Below are positions 24,740 to 31,955 of a stretch of 33,539 nucleotides of DNA, piece by piece (position 1 is the first letter of the stretch; the number at the start of each line of letters is the position of its first letter). The DNA is from Desulfobacterales bacterium. GTDB lineage: Bacteria > Desulfobacterota > Desulfobacteria > Desulfobacterales > CAFBRK01. The notes below the pieces were generated by a model. It was not told where the DNA came from, did no database searches, and worked only from the letters and a program-made list of their open reading frames with translations. The position numbers and the translations under genes are program-made. The DNA is taken from assembly GCA_021737185.1 (NCBI GenBank), contig JAIPEL010000043.1, positions 1 to 33,539 of the forward strand, read 5' to 3'.

Positions 24740-24940
24740 TTGCTGAAAGGAACAGTGAAGTGGTTCAACAACCGGAAAGGGTATGGGTTTATCAGCCAGG
24801 AAGACGGGAGCGACATATTCGTTCATTACTCTTCCATAGACGCCCCGGGCTACAAGACGCTGGAACAGGGAGAAGCGGTCGACTTCGAGATCGAAACAAG
24901 CGACCGGGGGCCGGAGGCGAAAAACGTCAAAAAAGCATAA
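24740..24940 (+). CDS. Cold-shock protein (CspA family)
   Basis: A 66-aa RNA chaperone with the cold-shock fold: GTVKWFN at the start, RNP1 KGYGFI (about 13-18), RNP2 DIFVHYS (about 25-31) and the C-terminal GPEAKNV. The start is TTG at 24740, decided by AAAGGAGGT eight bases upstream; no ATG gives a full domain. The long upstream leader may control translation by temperature, as in E. coli cspA (inference). No clear terminator follows. Confidence 0.95.
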   Translation: MLKGTVKWFNNRKGYGFISQEDGSDIFVHYSSIDAPGYKTLEQGEAVDFEIETSDRGPEAKNVKKA

Positions 24941-24969
24941 CGCCGAACATTTTTTTAAAAGTGATCACT

Positions 24970-25018
24970 GGATCCTGGATTCTGGATCCTGGGTTCCGGG
25001 TTCTATATTCTGTTCTGC
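24970..25018. repeat. Heptad-period array abutting the thioredoxin stop
   Basis: Units in register: GGATCCT, GGATTCT, GGATCCT, GGGTTCC, GGGTTCT, ATATTCT, GTTCTGC. The fifth unit reaches the thioredoxin stop codon (25003-25005), and the last two fall inside its final codons. Confidence 0.65.
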
Positions 25019-25332
25019 AGAGCTTCCCCGATCGCGCTGGACAGTTTCTCTTCGCTTTGAAAACCAATGAAGCGTCCGATTTCATGTCCTTCTTTATAAA
25101 GAATCATCGTCGGGATACTTTGGATCCCCAGCCTCATCGCCACTTCCTGGTTTTCATCAATGTTCAGGGTCGCAATGGTGGCCCGTCCGCCGTATTCTTC
25201 GTCCAGAGCCTGGATCACGGGTTCCTGGGCGCGGCACGGGGCGCACCACGGGGCGTTGAAATCGATGAGGGTGACCCCTTTTTGGATCGTTCGGTCCAGC
25301 TCCTTTCTCGATCTTCGCGTGATGTCGATCAT
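25003..25332 (-). CDS. Thioredoxin-like protein (WCAPC)
   Basis: A 109-aa cytosolic thioredoxin-fold protein. The active site is WCAPC (near residues 29-33, after FNAP) instead of the usual WCGPC, and the cis-proline loop SIPTMIL and the IGRFIGF strand are present. The CAPC variant occurs in some anaerobes and shifts redox potential slightly. GAGGA lies upstream of the ATG. It is the last gene of the minus-strand operon led by the ACR3/Usp remnants and orf105, and should be driven at least partly by the sigma-54 promoter at 26698-26713. The final codons coincide with a heptad array. Confidence 0.9.
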   Translation of the reverse strand: MIDITRRSRKELDRTIQKGVTLIDFNAPWCAPCRAQEPVIQALDEEYGGRATIATLNIDENQEVAMRLGIQSIPTMILYKEGHEIGRFIGFQSEEKLSSAIGEALQNRI

Positions 25333-25358
25333 GGTGCCGTTCCTCGCAGGCCGGCCCC

Positions 25359-25388
25359 GATGCGGCGCAGCATCCGCCGCGCCGCATC
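25359..25388. repeat. Perfect 10-bp GC-rich inverted repeat
   Basis: GATGCGGCGC (25359-25368) pairs with GCGCCGCATC (25379-25388) around a 10-base loop. It lies in the thioredoxin leader, 27 bp upstream of the start codon, and could slow translation or stabilise mRNA. Confidence 0.5.
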
Positions 25389-25448
25389 CATGGGGCTAAG
25401 TAATTCCTCGCGTATCTACGTGGCAGTAGCTGCCAAAATGTGCCTACT

Positions 25449-25477
25449 CTCCCCCGGGGCAGCGCCGGGAGTTTTTT
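25449..25477 (+). terminator. Terminator-like hairpin with T-run
   Basis: CTCCC (25449-25453) faces GGGAG (25467-25471) with CCGG/CCGG pairing inside, followed by TTTTTT (25472-25477) on the plus strand. A smaller hairpin GGCAG-TAG-CTGCC precedes it. No plus-strand gene ends here, so it may be the end of an unrecognised small RNA or a repeat. Confidence 0.3.
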
Positions 25478-25493
25478 GTAAAACTCTTTTGTT

Positions 25494-25540
25494 TTTTTTC
25501 GCGGAACGCGAAACCTGTAATCAAAACGCGCCAGCGGTTT
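25494..25540 (-). repeat. Post-stop REP-like repeat, copy 3 (after orf105)
   Basis: On the minus strand, right after the orf105 TAA: CAAACCGCTGGCGCG, TTTTGATTAC, then the hairpin TTCGCG-TTC-CGCGAA (25498-25512). It is the most divergent full copy but keeps position, order and spacing. Confidence 0.5.
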
Positions 25541-25542
25541 GA

Positions 25543-25860
25543 TTACCCGCCGAAATCCCCGCCTCCCAGGCCCTTCATGGCCTCTTCGGTGCTCACCCGG
25601 AGGGTCGACAAGCTGGCGTTGAATTTTTCCCGCTCGGTCATGATGTCGTCGATGCAGGTCTCCGGCTTGCAGTTGTCCCGGATCTGATCGATCCGCTCGT
25701 CCATCTCGGCGATGAGCATGTGAAGATCTTCGATGTTGGAACGGATTTTTTCCCTTTCGCCTCCCGGCAATTGTTCCATCTTTCGCGCGATGTCGTAGAC
25801 AATCGCCTTCCATCCGGTGAGCTCCATTTCCATTGTCTTGCAGCAGTTTTTCGCTAACAT
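25543..25860 (-). CDS. Hypothetical 105-aa cysteine-containing protein
   Basis: I recognise no named family. The product starts MLAKNCCKTMEMELTGWK and is mostly helical and highly charged, with heptad-like spacing that suggests a coiled coil or helical bundle. It has a CC pair near the N-terminus and two later cysteines (DNCKPETC), so a thiol or metal role is possible. AAAGGAG precedes the start at 25860. It lies 25 bp after the Usp remnant stop and upstream of thioredoxin, in one operon. A GGG-rich C-terminus ends the protein. Confidence 0.8.
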   Translation of the reverse strand: MLAKNCCKTMEMELTGWKAIVYDIARKMEQLPGGEREKIRSNIEDLHMLIAEMDERIDQIRDNCKPETCIDDIMTEREKFNASLSTLRVSTEEAMKGLGGGDFGG

Positions 25861-25885
25861 GGCTTTCTCCTTTCTGTTTAAGGGA

Positions 25886-26190
25886 TCATACAGTGATTGC
25901 ATTGCATCCATCCGTTTTTGCGGCGCCTGGGTTGCCGGGCCGCTCACTCCACGACGGCGGTTTTCCGATTTGCGCCGCATCCGCAGCCGCCTGGGATCGA
26001 TCCCGTCGGCGGTTTCCCTTTTCCATCCGGCTTTCCGGAAGCCGCACCACCATCACCGGCACAGGGCACCTGCGGATGACCTCCCGGGCTACGCTGCCGA
26101 CGAAGGCCTCCTCCAGCTTTCCATGGCCGTGGGTGCCCATGATCAACAGGTCGTAGTCTTCTTCGCCGGCGACGGCCGTGATTCTTTGTT
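25886..26190 (-). pseudogene. Universal stress protein remnant (C-terminal half)
   Basis: From about 26190 downward the frame reads EEDYDLLIMGTHGHGKLEE, then GSVAREVIRRCPVPVMVVR, the C-terminal half of a UspA domain including the G-x2-G-x9-G(S/T) type nucleotide-binding region. The N-terminal half (about 95 residues) is missing; the frame instead runs into the transporter gene in a different reading frame. After the domain it continues with a polar 30-residue tail to the stop at 25886. It has no start of its own except ATGs inside the transporter remnant. Best explained as one side of a deletion junction. Confidence 0.75.
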
Positions 26191-26568
26191 TCCCTTGGCA
26201 AACCCGGTCCAGGAAATGGTCATCCCCGAAGTGGGCAGCACGCCGATCAGAAACAGGCCGACCGCCCAAAGGCCGTATTTTTCGGGGCCGCTGGAAAAAA
26301 ACAGCCAGCCGGTGAAGTAGGCCAAAAGCGGAATCAAAACGAAATTGATTACCTGGGTGGCAATCTGCAGCTTGGCGTCATTTCCTTTGAACACGCTTTT
26401 TACGTTCAAGGTGGCCATCATCGGATAGACCATGATGAAGGTAACGGGGATGATGAACAGTTTCAGCGGGCCGGCATCAAACACGGCCCCGAAAAGCAGG
26501 CCGACACCCATCGATACGGGTATCGCCCAAACCAGGTTTTTTTGCAGCAGGCTCAACAGCTTCCACAT
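26143..26568 (-). pseudogene. ACR3/BASS-type transporter, truncated after ~126 aa
   Basis: The first about 126 residues (MWKLLSLLQKNLVWAIPVSM, then FIIPVTFIMVYPMMATLNV and GVLPTSGMTISWTGFAKGN) are a clear N-terminal third of the arsenical-resistance/bile-acid symporter superfamily, with four membrane segments. At about 26190 homology stops and an out-of-frame tail (KESRPSPAKKTTTC) ends at TGA. The full protein should be over 300 residues. The cysteine typical of true ACR3 arsenite pumps in this loop is Ser, so arsenite need not be the substrate. TGGAG lies upstream of the ATG. It heads the operon at the sigma-54 promoter 26698-26713. Confidence 0.78.
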
Positions 26569-26697
26569 GGTTTCGCTCCAGATCGTCTGTCCAGGGTTGA
26601 CGAAGGCGGCGGCCTTTGGATCGAACGGTGCCGGCTGCCGCAGAAAGCGGAGCGTTGTTTCTGAAACGGCCCCGCTGGTGGTTTCATCCTGTAAACT

Positions 26698-26713
26698 GGC
26701 AAATCCTGTGCCA
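26698..26713 (-). promoter_or_regulatory. Sigma-54 (-24/-12) promoter for the ACR3 operon
   Basis: On the minus strand TGGCAC (26713-26708), 5 bp, then TTGC (26702-26699): a full match to the TGGCAC-N5-TTGC consensus with GG and GC at the right spacing. Transcription would start near 26687, about 120 nt before the transporter start. Because TGGCA...TGCCA is palindromic, a weaker match exists on the plus strand toward the activator gene. Confidence 0.75.
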
Positions 26714-26799
26714 GAACGGAAAAATATTTATATGGTATTGTTTATATTGTTTTTTTCTTGTATTGTTGACAATCGCGAGTGCAGCCGCTACAAAGGGAG

Positions 26800-26843
26800 T
26801 AAAACTGTTGTAACGTTACCTTAACGCAACTGTAACGTCAGGA
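26800..26843. promoter_or_regulatory. Phased 11-bp repeats, candidate activator site (UAS 1)
   Basis: TAACG occurs at 26811, 26822 and 26833, exactly 11 bp apart (TAACGTTACCT, TAACGCAACTG, TAACGTCAGGA), with a degenerate TAAAAC unit at 26800. GTAACGTTAC (26810-26819) is a perfect palindrome. The array lies about 100 bp upstream of the sigma-54 promoter and directly before the activator start, where an enhancer-binding protein should bind and could also autoregulate. Confidence 0.7.
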
Positions 26844-26848
26844 ATGAA

Positions 26849-28252
26849 ATGAACGAACAGACCCACGACCTCTGGGACATTCGCTTCGTCAACCGGATCA
26901 TCGGCTCCATGGCCGACGGTGTCTTTACCATGGATGCCAAGGGCAGAATTTCTTCCTGGAACCGTTCCATGGAGCGAATCAGCGGGTACAGCGCCAACGA
27001 AGCCTTGGGCCAGACCTGCCAGCTTCTGCAGTGCTCCCGGTGCTTTGGAAAGGCGTGTCCGGCTGGAATCGAAAAGTGCGGCATCATGGAAACCGGCGCT
27101 TCCGAGGCCAAGGAGTGCCAGATACGGCACAAGGATGGCCGCGACATATCGGTCATCAAAAACGCCAGCGTGGTGAAAGACGAGGAGGGCCGCGTCGTCG
27201 GCGTGGTGGAAACCGTCACCGACATGACCGAACTCAACCAGGCCCGGCAGCAGGCGGACGAGGCCGCCCTTCGTCTGGGCGAGCTTCACCGTCTGGACAA
27301 CATCATCGGAAAAAGCCGGGCCATGCAGCAGGTCTTTTCCGCCATCAAGGCGGCGGCCGCCAGCGATGCCACGATCATGATCCAGGGAGAAAGCGGCACC
27401 GGAAAAGAGCTGGTCGCCGGCGCCATCCACTTCAACAGCGAACGAAAGGGAGCCCCCCTGGTCACGGTCAACTGCAGCGCCCTTTCCGAGACCCTGCTGG
27501 AAAGCGAACTCTTCGGCCACATGAAAGGGGCATACACCGGCGCAGTGCGGGACCGCGTGGGCCGCTTCGAGCAGGCCGACGGGGGCACGGTCTTTTTGGA
27601 CGAAATCGGAGAGCTGACCCCCTTTATCCAGGTCAAGCTGCTGCGGGTGCTCCAGGAGGGGGAAATCGAACGGGTGGGGGATTCGAAAAAGCGCAAGATC
27701 AACATCCGGACCATCACCGCCACCCATCGGGACCTGTATGCCATGATGCGCGAGGGCCGGTTCCGGGAAGACCTGTATTACCGCCTCAAGGTGTTTCCCA
27801 TCTTTTTGCCTCCGCTGCGGGAGCGCCGGGAAGACATCCCGCTGCTGGTGAGCCATTTTCTCAGGCAGATGAACAAAAAAACGGGCAAGCGGATCCGCAA
27901 TCTGTCACAGACGGCCATGCGGATGTTCATGGACTATGCCTGGCCCGGCAACGTGCGGGAACTGGAAAACGCCGTCGAACACGCCTTTGTCCTGTGCAAC
28001 CGCAATACGATCGAACCGCTCGATCTTCCGGTTGAAATCCGCCGGGCGGAGGTATGCGCCGCGGCGCCCGCCGCAGTCCCACCGGCAGCGGGCGGGCGAA
28101 GAAAGCTGACCAAAGAGGCGCTGCTCGAACTGCTCGCGGCCAGCGACTGGAACAAGGCCGAAGTGGCCCGCCGGGCCGGCTTGAGCCGGACGGCCATCTG
28201 GAAGTACATGAAGAAATGGAAAATCCCTCTTCAGCGGGAGGAAGAAAAATGA
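26849..28252 (+). CDS. Sigma-54 activator 1 (Cys-rich PAS, AAA+, Fis-type HTH)
   Basis: A 467-aa enhancer-binding protein that would remodel sigma-54 RNA polymerase. Residues about 13-130 form a PAS domain with six cysteines (C57, C62, C65, C70, C77, C90). The AAA+ domain has Walker A GESGTGKE (180-187), the sigma-54 loop GAYTGA (227-232; Tyr for Phe in GAFTGA, a tolerated variant) and Walker B VFLDEIGE (248-255). The C-terminal HTH is WNKAEVARRAGLSRTAIWKY. There is no receiver domain, so the signal is likely read by the PAS cysteines. It is divergent from the ACR3/Usp/orf105/Trx operon and probably controls it. AGGA precedes the ATG. Confidence 0.95.
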   Translation: MNEQTHDLWDIRFVNRIIGSMADGVFTMDAKGRISSWNRSMERISGYSANEALGQTCQLLQCSRCFGKACPAGIEKCGIMETGASEAKECQIRHKDGRDISVIKNASVVKDEEGRVVGVVETVTDMTELNQARQQADEAALRLGELHRLDNIIGKSRAMQQVFSAIKAAAASDATIMIQGESGTGKELVAGAIHFNSERKGAPLVTVNCSALSETLLESELFGHMKGAYTGAVRDRVGRFEQADGGTVFLDEIGELTPFIQVKLLRVLQEGEIERVGDSKKRKINIRTITATHRDLYAMMREGRFREDLYYRLKVFPIFLPPLRERREDIPLLVSHFLRQMNKKTGKRIRNLSQTAMRMFMDYAWPGNVRELENAVEHAFVLCNRNTIEPLDLPVEIRRAEVCAAAPAAVPPAAGGRRKLTKEALLELLAASDWNKAEVARRAGLSRTAIWKYMKKWKIPLQREEEK

Positions 28253-28349
28253 AACACCCCTTGAAGGCATCCCCGTGAAAGGCGGCCGTCAATCGGGCAA
28301 AACCCGTAAAAGTCGGCCCCTTTATGGGTCGTGACGACGGCCATGCGCC

Positions 28350-28613
28350 CTAGTCCGAGTCTGCGTATACATCGCCTAAGGGAACGGCCTCTCCGGCCCG
28401 CCAGGTGTCATACTCTCCGGGACCGACGGTATCGCCTGCCCGGACGCCTTTTTCGACCCACACGATCCGGGTGTTGCAATCGGTCACGCTTCGGCCGAGT
28501 TTTTTCATCCGCTGCTTCAAGGCGGATTCTGCAGTATCTCTGCGCCGGTGGATCGAAATGACTTTCTTACGGGGTCTGTCCATCTGGTGTTCATCATAGA
28601 TGAGCGCGTACAT
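28350..28613 (-). CDS. Hypothetical 87-aa basic protein
   Basis: I do not recognise this family. The product starts MYALIYDEHQMDRPRKKVIS and ends GDVYADSD. The first half is strongly basic with short predicted strands and helices (HRRRDTAESALKQRMKKLG), the second half contains RAGDTVGPGEYDTWRAGE, which looks like a small beta domain. AAAGGGGG lies 5-6 bases before the start, which supports it being real. It follows the DUF1638 gene by 29 bp on the same strand, so the two are one operon. It could be a small cofactor or regulatory protein of the DUF1638 system. Confidence 0.7.
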   Translation of the reverse strand: MYALIYDEHQMDRPRKKVISIHRRRDTAESALKQRMKKLGRSVTDCNTRIVWVEKGVRAGDTVGPGEYDTWRAGEAVPLGDVYADSD

Positions 28614-28642
28614 GCCTACCCCCTTTCCTTGTCGGTATCGGT

Positions 28643-29305
28643 TTATGCCTCCTTCAGTGCTGCCGCCTGCGCGGCCAGCAGGGACTTGAAGCGGTCCAGA
28701 GAAACCGGGTACGGCTGTATCGGGATTCCCATCCAGTCCGAGTACTCCAGAAATGCTTCGGTGTGCTCTTCCATGTACCGGTCCATGAAGCCGATGCCAT
28801 CTAACACGATGGCCCCGCCGGTGTGCCGGGGAAAGTTCTCGTTGGCCAGCCCCTGGTCCCACCCCTTGAACACCTTGTGCCGGAACTGGACCCAGCCCGG
28901 GGTCATCCACCAGACCTTTTCGCCCCCGGCCATTTCCTGGGCGATCCGCTCGCGTTCCTCTTCTGCGGCGATCATGTCCATGCAGTGGGTGGCCTGGATG
29001 CGCGCGATGGGCCCCTCCGTCCGCTGCTCTTCGATGATCGTCTGCATGGTCCGGGTCGGCGCATCGGCGTTCACGTAGCAAAACTTGCCGCCATAAACGA
29101 CCAGGATCTTGTCGGCTTTTTGCCGGGCCATGGCGATCTTTTCGATGAGCTGCCGCTCCAGCTCCCGGATATCTTCGTGGAGTCCCGGAGTGGTGAAAAA
29201 CAGGTGTTCCGTGTCGAGAAAGCCTTCTTTTTTCAAATGATTCAACTCGAGGCTGACCGTGCCGCATGAAACCACGGCGATATCAGCAAAGGACACGTCT
29301 TGCAT
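28643..29305 (-). CDS. DUF1638 family protein
   Basis: A 220-aa cytosolic protein of DUF1638 (PF07796 as I know it), function undetermined. Typical parts are VVSCGTVSLELNHLKKEGFL at the N-terminus, DKILVVYGGKFCYVNA, RIQATHCMDMIAAEEE and WWMTPGWVQFR. Family members occur in sulfate reducers and methanogens near corrinoid methyltransferases, which suggests a role in methyl-group or corrinoid metabolism (inference from known contexts). The start at 29305 has GGGGGG upstream; the frame further 5' translates only the heptad array. It follows the OYE-type flavoprotein gene across a 282-bp repeat-filled gap. Confidence 0.85.
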   Translation of the reverse strand: MQDVSFADIAVVSCGTVSLELNHLKKEGFLDTEHLFFTTPGLHEDIRELERQLIEKIAMARQKADKILVVYGGKFCYVNADAPTRTMQTIIEEQRTEGPIARIQATHCMDMIAAEEERERIAQEMAGGEKVWWMTPGWVQFRHKVFKGWDQGLANENFPRHTGGAIVLDGIGFMDRYMEEHTEAFLEYSDWMGIPIQPYPVSLDRFKSLLAAQAAALKEA

Positions 29306-29320
29306 TTTGCCCCCCTTTGG

Positions 29321-29418
29321 CTCCTGGATGCTGTTTTTCGGGTTCTGGGTTCTGGGTTCTGGGTTCAGAGGTTCAGGGTTCAGCATTCTGGACGCTGGAT
29401 TCTCGATACTGGCTTTCT
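29321..29418. repeat. Heptad-period array (14 units)
   Basis: The longest array of this type: fourteen 7-bp units in unbroken register, centred on GTTCTGG (three identical units, 29342-29362) and GGTTCAG, decaying toward both ends (CTCCTGG, ATGCTGT; GATTCTC, GATACTG). It lies between the DUF1638 start and the flavoprotein stop. Confidence 0.75.
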
Positions 29419-29542
29419 GAGCTTGCCGTTTATTCACCCTTCCGCGCGGGTTTTTGTTTTCCTTCTGACATCTGCCTGCCGGGCGTAGCCTTGGCGAAGC
29501 CTGGACATCCGACATCTGTTTTCTTTCTCCTGATTTTCTTTC

Positions 29543-29587
29543 AAGCGGCAAAGCCGCTTCTTATAAAAACGCGCAGCGATTTTATTT
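29543..29587 (-). repeat. Post-stop REP-like repeat, copy 4 (after the flavoprotein gene)
   Basis: On the minus strand, immediately after the TAG stop: AAATAAAATCGCTGCGCG, TTTTTATAAGA, then the hairpin AAGCGGC-TTT-GCCGCTT (29543-29559). It is nearly identical to copy 1 after znuC, 18 kb away. Confidence 0.7.
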
Positions 29588-31498
29588 CTAGTACCGCATC
29601 GCCAGCTCATAGCCGGCATGAACCGCGGTATAAATGTCCATGACAGTTGCCGCATCCCCGATCTTCTCGATGGCAGGGACCGCGGCCACGATTTCGGTGC
29701 CAGGCCCGGCTTCCGAAACCATGCCCGACGCCAGAATCACGGTCTGAAACGGTGAAAGATAGATCTTCTTGCCGTCCTGCTCTACTTCGACGCCGTCGGC
29801 GGTAAAGGCCTTGACCGTAGTGTGGGGCATCAGCGTGACATTGGACATCCCTTCAATCCGCATGAGGGTCAGTTTCCGCGTGATCATCTCCATCATGCTG
29901 CCGACCGGGTCGGTCCGCTTGGTGGCGGCCACCTCAAACCCTTCTGCCCCCAGCTTTTCGGCGATTTCCAAACCGGCTCGTCCGGCGCCGATGACAAGGA
30001 TCCGGGGGCCGGAAACCGACCTTTCCCCGCTGAAATAGTCGATGGACGTCAAGGGGGTCTGGGTGTCGAGGCCGTCGATTTGCGGAATGTTCTGTCTGGC
30101 CCCAACGGCCCAGACCAGCAGGTCGGGGGCGATCTCTTTGACGGCGGCGGCATCCACGGCCCGGCCGAAGAGCACCGAATCGCAGTTGCCCTTGACGCAA
30201 TAATCCAAGTAGTCGAGTCCATCCTGCATCGTCTGCTTGCCGGGCGCCTGCCACGCCAGGTTGAACTGTCCGCCCAGCCGCTCTTCCTTTTCCACCAGCG
30301 TCACCCGGTGCCCTCGACGGGTCAGGTACAGGGCCGCGCTCATGCCGGCCGGACCGCCGCCGGCAACCAGGACCCGAAGCGGCCGGGCGGTCTTTTCCAT
30401 CTCGACTTCGCCGATTTCCGGGTTGATGTTGCAGCCGATCGGCTCACCGTTTTTGACCCGGTGCAGGCATCCCTGGAGACAATATCCGCAGTATCCGACC
30501 TCTTCGAAGGCTTGCCTTTCCCATTTTTCGATGAGGGCGGGGTCGGAAATCAACGGACGGCCCAGAGCAACCAGGTCGGCCCGGTTTTCCTCCAGCACCC
30601 GGGTGATCTTTTCGATCCGCCCCATCCGGCCGGCGACGATGAGAGGCAGCCGGGTGTGCTCTCGTACCCAGGCAAGCGCGTCCATCTGGGGTTTTTCGGG
30701 CAGACTTGCATGGTGAAAATACCAGGGGGGGCTGAAGCATGCCGAGCCCATGCCCACGTGAACCGCGCAAACTCCCGAGGCCTCGGCAAGCCCGAGCAGC
30801 TGCGCCAGGTCCGCCTGTCCGACACCGAATTCCGGAGACATCTCGCTTCCGGAAATCCGCAGCATGCAGGAGATACCGGGCGCCCCCTCCTTGACTGCCG
30901 ACATAACCCGTTCGGCGAACAGGAGGTGATTTTTGCCATACCGGTCGTCTCGCTGATTGATCTTTTCGTTGAGAAACTGGGAAACCAGGTACCCGTGCCC
31001 CCCCTGGATCTCGATCATGTCGAAGTTGGCTGCAACCGCATTTTCGGCTGCGGCCCGGTAGCCGTCGATAATGGCTTCGATCTCGTCTTCGGTGAGAACC
31101 TCTGCGGTCAGGGCCGTGGTAGGGCAGGTGACGGCCGAGGGCGCCTTTGGCGGACCACCCGAGGCCTTGGGATTGGCCGCAGCACCGGCATGGTTGAGAT
31201 GAAGGCAGGCCAGCCGGTTTTCTTTGTGGATCACATCGACGATTTTTTTGAGTTCCGACACGCTGTCTTGCCGATGAACGCAAAGCTGCTTCGGGTGTTC
31301 CTTTCCGCTTTCGGTCGCCGCCACCGGTTCCAAGATCACCACAGCCGGCCCGTTGTGGGCGATCTGCCGGTAATAGCGCAGATGGCGGTCGGTCACCTTC
31401 CCCTTCGGTGTCCCGTAAGCGGTCTTGATGGGCGGAAAGACAAACCGGTTTTCCAGCGTCAGATTCCCCAGGGTCATTTCCGTAAACAATTCCTTCAT
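29588..31498 (-). CDS. OYE-type NADH:flavin oxidoreductase with 4Fe-4S and FAD domains
   Basis: A 636-aa multidomain flavoprotein like 2,4-dienoyl-CoA reductase or trimethylamine dehydrogenase. Residues 1-330 form the FMN TIM barrel (QGGHGYLVSQFLNEKINQRD, about 165-184). C337, C340, C344 and C356 (C-x2-C-x3-C-x11-C) bind a 4Fe-4S cluster. From 376 on, VLVAGGGPAGMSAA binds FAD and VIGAGRAGLEIAEKLG a second nucleotide. It probably moves hydride from NAD(P)H to an unsaturated or amine substrate, which is unknown. It lies behind a sigma-54 promoter and downstream of sigma-54 activator 2, and is the first gene of an operon with DUF1638 and orf87. Confidence 0.92.
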   Translation of the reverse strand: MKELFTEMTLGNLTLENRFVFPPIKTAYGTPKGKVTDRHLRYYRQIAHNGPAVVILEPVAATESGKEHPKQLCVHRQDSVSELKKIVDVIHKENRLACLHLNHAGAAANPKASGGPPKAPSAVTCPTTALTAEVLTEDEIEAIIDGYRAAAENAVAANFDMIEIQGGHGYLVSQFLNEKINQRDDRYGKNHLLFAERVMSAVKEGAPGISCMLRISGSEMSPEFGVGQADLAQLLGLAEASGVCAVHVGMGSACFSPPWYFHHASLPEKPQMDALAWVREHTRLPLIVAGRMGRIEKITRVLEENRADLVALGRPLISDPALIEKWERQAFEEVGYCGYCLQGCLHRVKNGEPIGCNINPEIGEVEMEKTARPLRVLVAGGGPAGMSAALYLTRRGHRVTLVEKEERLGGQFNLAWQAPGKQTMQDGLDYLDYCVKGNCDSVLFGRAVDAAAVKEIAPDLLVWAVGARQNIPQIDGLDTQTPLTSIDYFSGERSVSGPRILVIGAGRAGLEIAEKLGAEGFEVAATKRTDPVGSMMEMITRKLTLMRIEGMSNVTLMPHTTVKAFTADGVEVEQDGKKIYLSPFQTVILASGMVSEAGPGTEIVAAVPAIEKIGDAATVMDIYTAVHAGYELAMRY

Positions 31499-31553
31499 CT
31501 GCCGTCCTCCTCCCAGTGATGCTCCGGTCGTGTTTCGCCAAACGGGAAACGGT

Positions 31554-31593
31554 TTTGATCAAACTGATTGCCCTGCAATCAGCGGCGGGGCTT
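31554..31593 (+). repeat. Dispersed 40-bp repeat, copy 2
   Basis: TTTGATCAAACTGA then, after 11 variable bases, TCAGCGGCGGGGCTT, same order and spacing as 118-157. It lies between the flavoprotein start and its sigma-54 promoter, so it is transcribed as part of the leader. Confidence 0.55.
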
Positions 31594-31607
31594 GTAGCAG
31601 TTTTGAG

Positions 31608-31624
31608 ATCAATAACCGTGCCAG
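31608..31624 (-). promoter_or_regulatory. Sigma-54 (-24/-12) promoter for the OYE operon
   Basis: On the minus strand CTGGCACGGTTATTGAT: the -24 half CTGGCACG is perfect, the -12 half TTGA differs from TTGC at one base. Spacing between GG and the -12 G is correct. Transcription would start near 31598, about 100 nt before the gene. The single -12 mismatch lowers certainty; the matched upstream array raises it. Confidence 0.6.
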
Positions 31625-31722
31625 CCCGGTTCAGAATAAAGCAGGGGAAAGAAAAATTATAACCAACTGAGATCAAACATATTTTTGCACTAAGGGCGGA
31701 GGCGGCAGGCTTGTAGTCAAAT

Positions 31723-31757
31723 CGTTACCAGCGTAAAAGTAACGTATAGTAACGTTA
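31723..31757. promoter_or_regulatory. Phased ACG repeats, candidate activator site (UAS 2)
   Basis: On the minus strand the units ACGTTACTAT, ACGTTACTTTT, ACGCTGGTA, ACG follow with 9-11 bp spacing; TAACG words lie at both ends (31757-31753 and 31727-31723). The words match those at 26810-26838 (ACGTTACCTTA, ACGCAACTGTA). It lies 100-135 bp upstream of the sigma-54 promoter, the same geometry as UAS 1. Confidence 0.6.
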
Positions 31758-31913
31758 TTTTTCGTTTACATTTGTCTATCGCCAATGGATGTTCAAAACC
31801 GCACCGCCAGGCAGCGGCGCAGGGATCTCGATTGACGGCGGCCGCCGGGAAAAAATGCAAGGGGGCGCTGCAAGACAGCGCCTGATAAGCCCTTCTCAGC
31901 CGGAAGGCGCCTG

Positions 31914-31955
31914 AAAAAAACCCCGGCCCGGAAGAACCGTTCCTCCGGGCCGGGG
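31914..31955 (-). terminator. Strong intrinsic terminator of sigma-54 activator 2
   Basis: On the minus strand CCCCGGCCCGGA (31955-31944) pairs perfectly with TCCGGGCCGGGG (31932-31921), followed by TTTTTTT (31920-31914). It lies about 100 bp after the activator's stop and separates it from the OYE operon. A second stem GGCGCTG/CAGCGCC lies just beyond (31864-31882). Confidence 0.88.

Noticed and set aside
26697-26712. Plus-strand sigma-54 promoter for activator 1
   Set aside because: It exists only because the minus-strand site is palindromic; TGGCAA and GTGC deviate at several positions. Kept as a minor possibility, not called.
29306-29551. N-terminal extension of the DUF1638 protein
   Set aside because: The extension is the heptad array in translation (repeated NPEP/RTQN); a strong ribosome binding site supports 29305.
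29822-31519. 565-codon open frame on the plus strand opposite the flavoprotein gene
   Set aside because: Shadow frame; the minus-strand product has clear FMN, Fe-S and FAD motifs.
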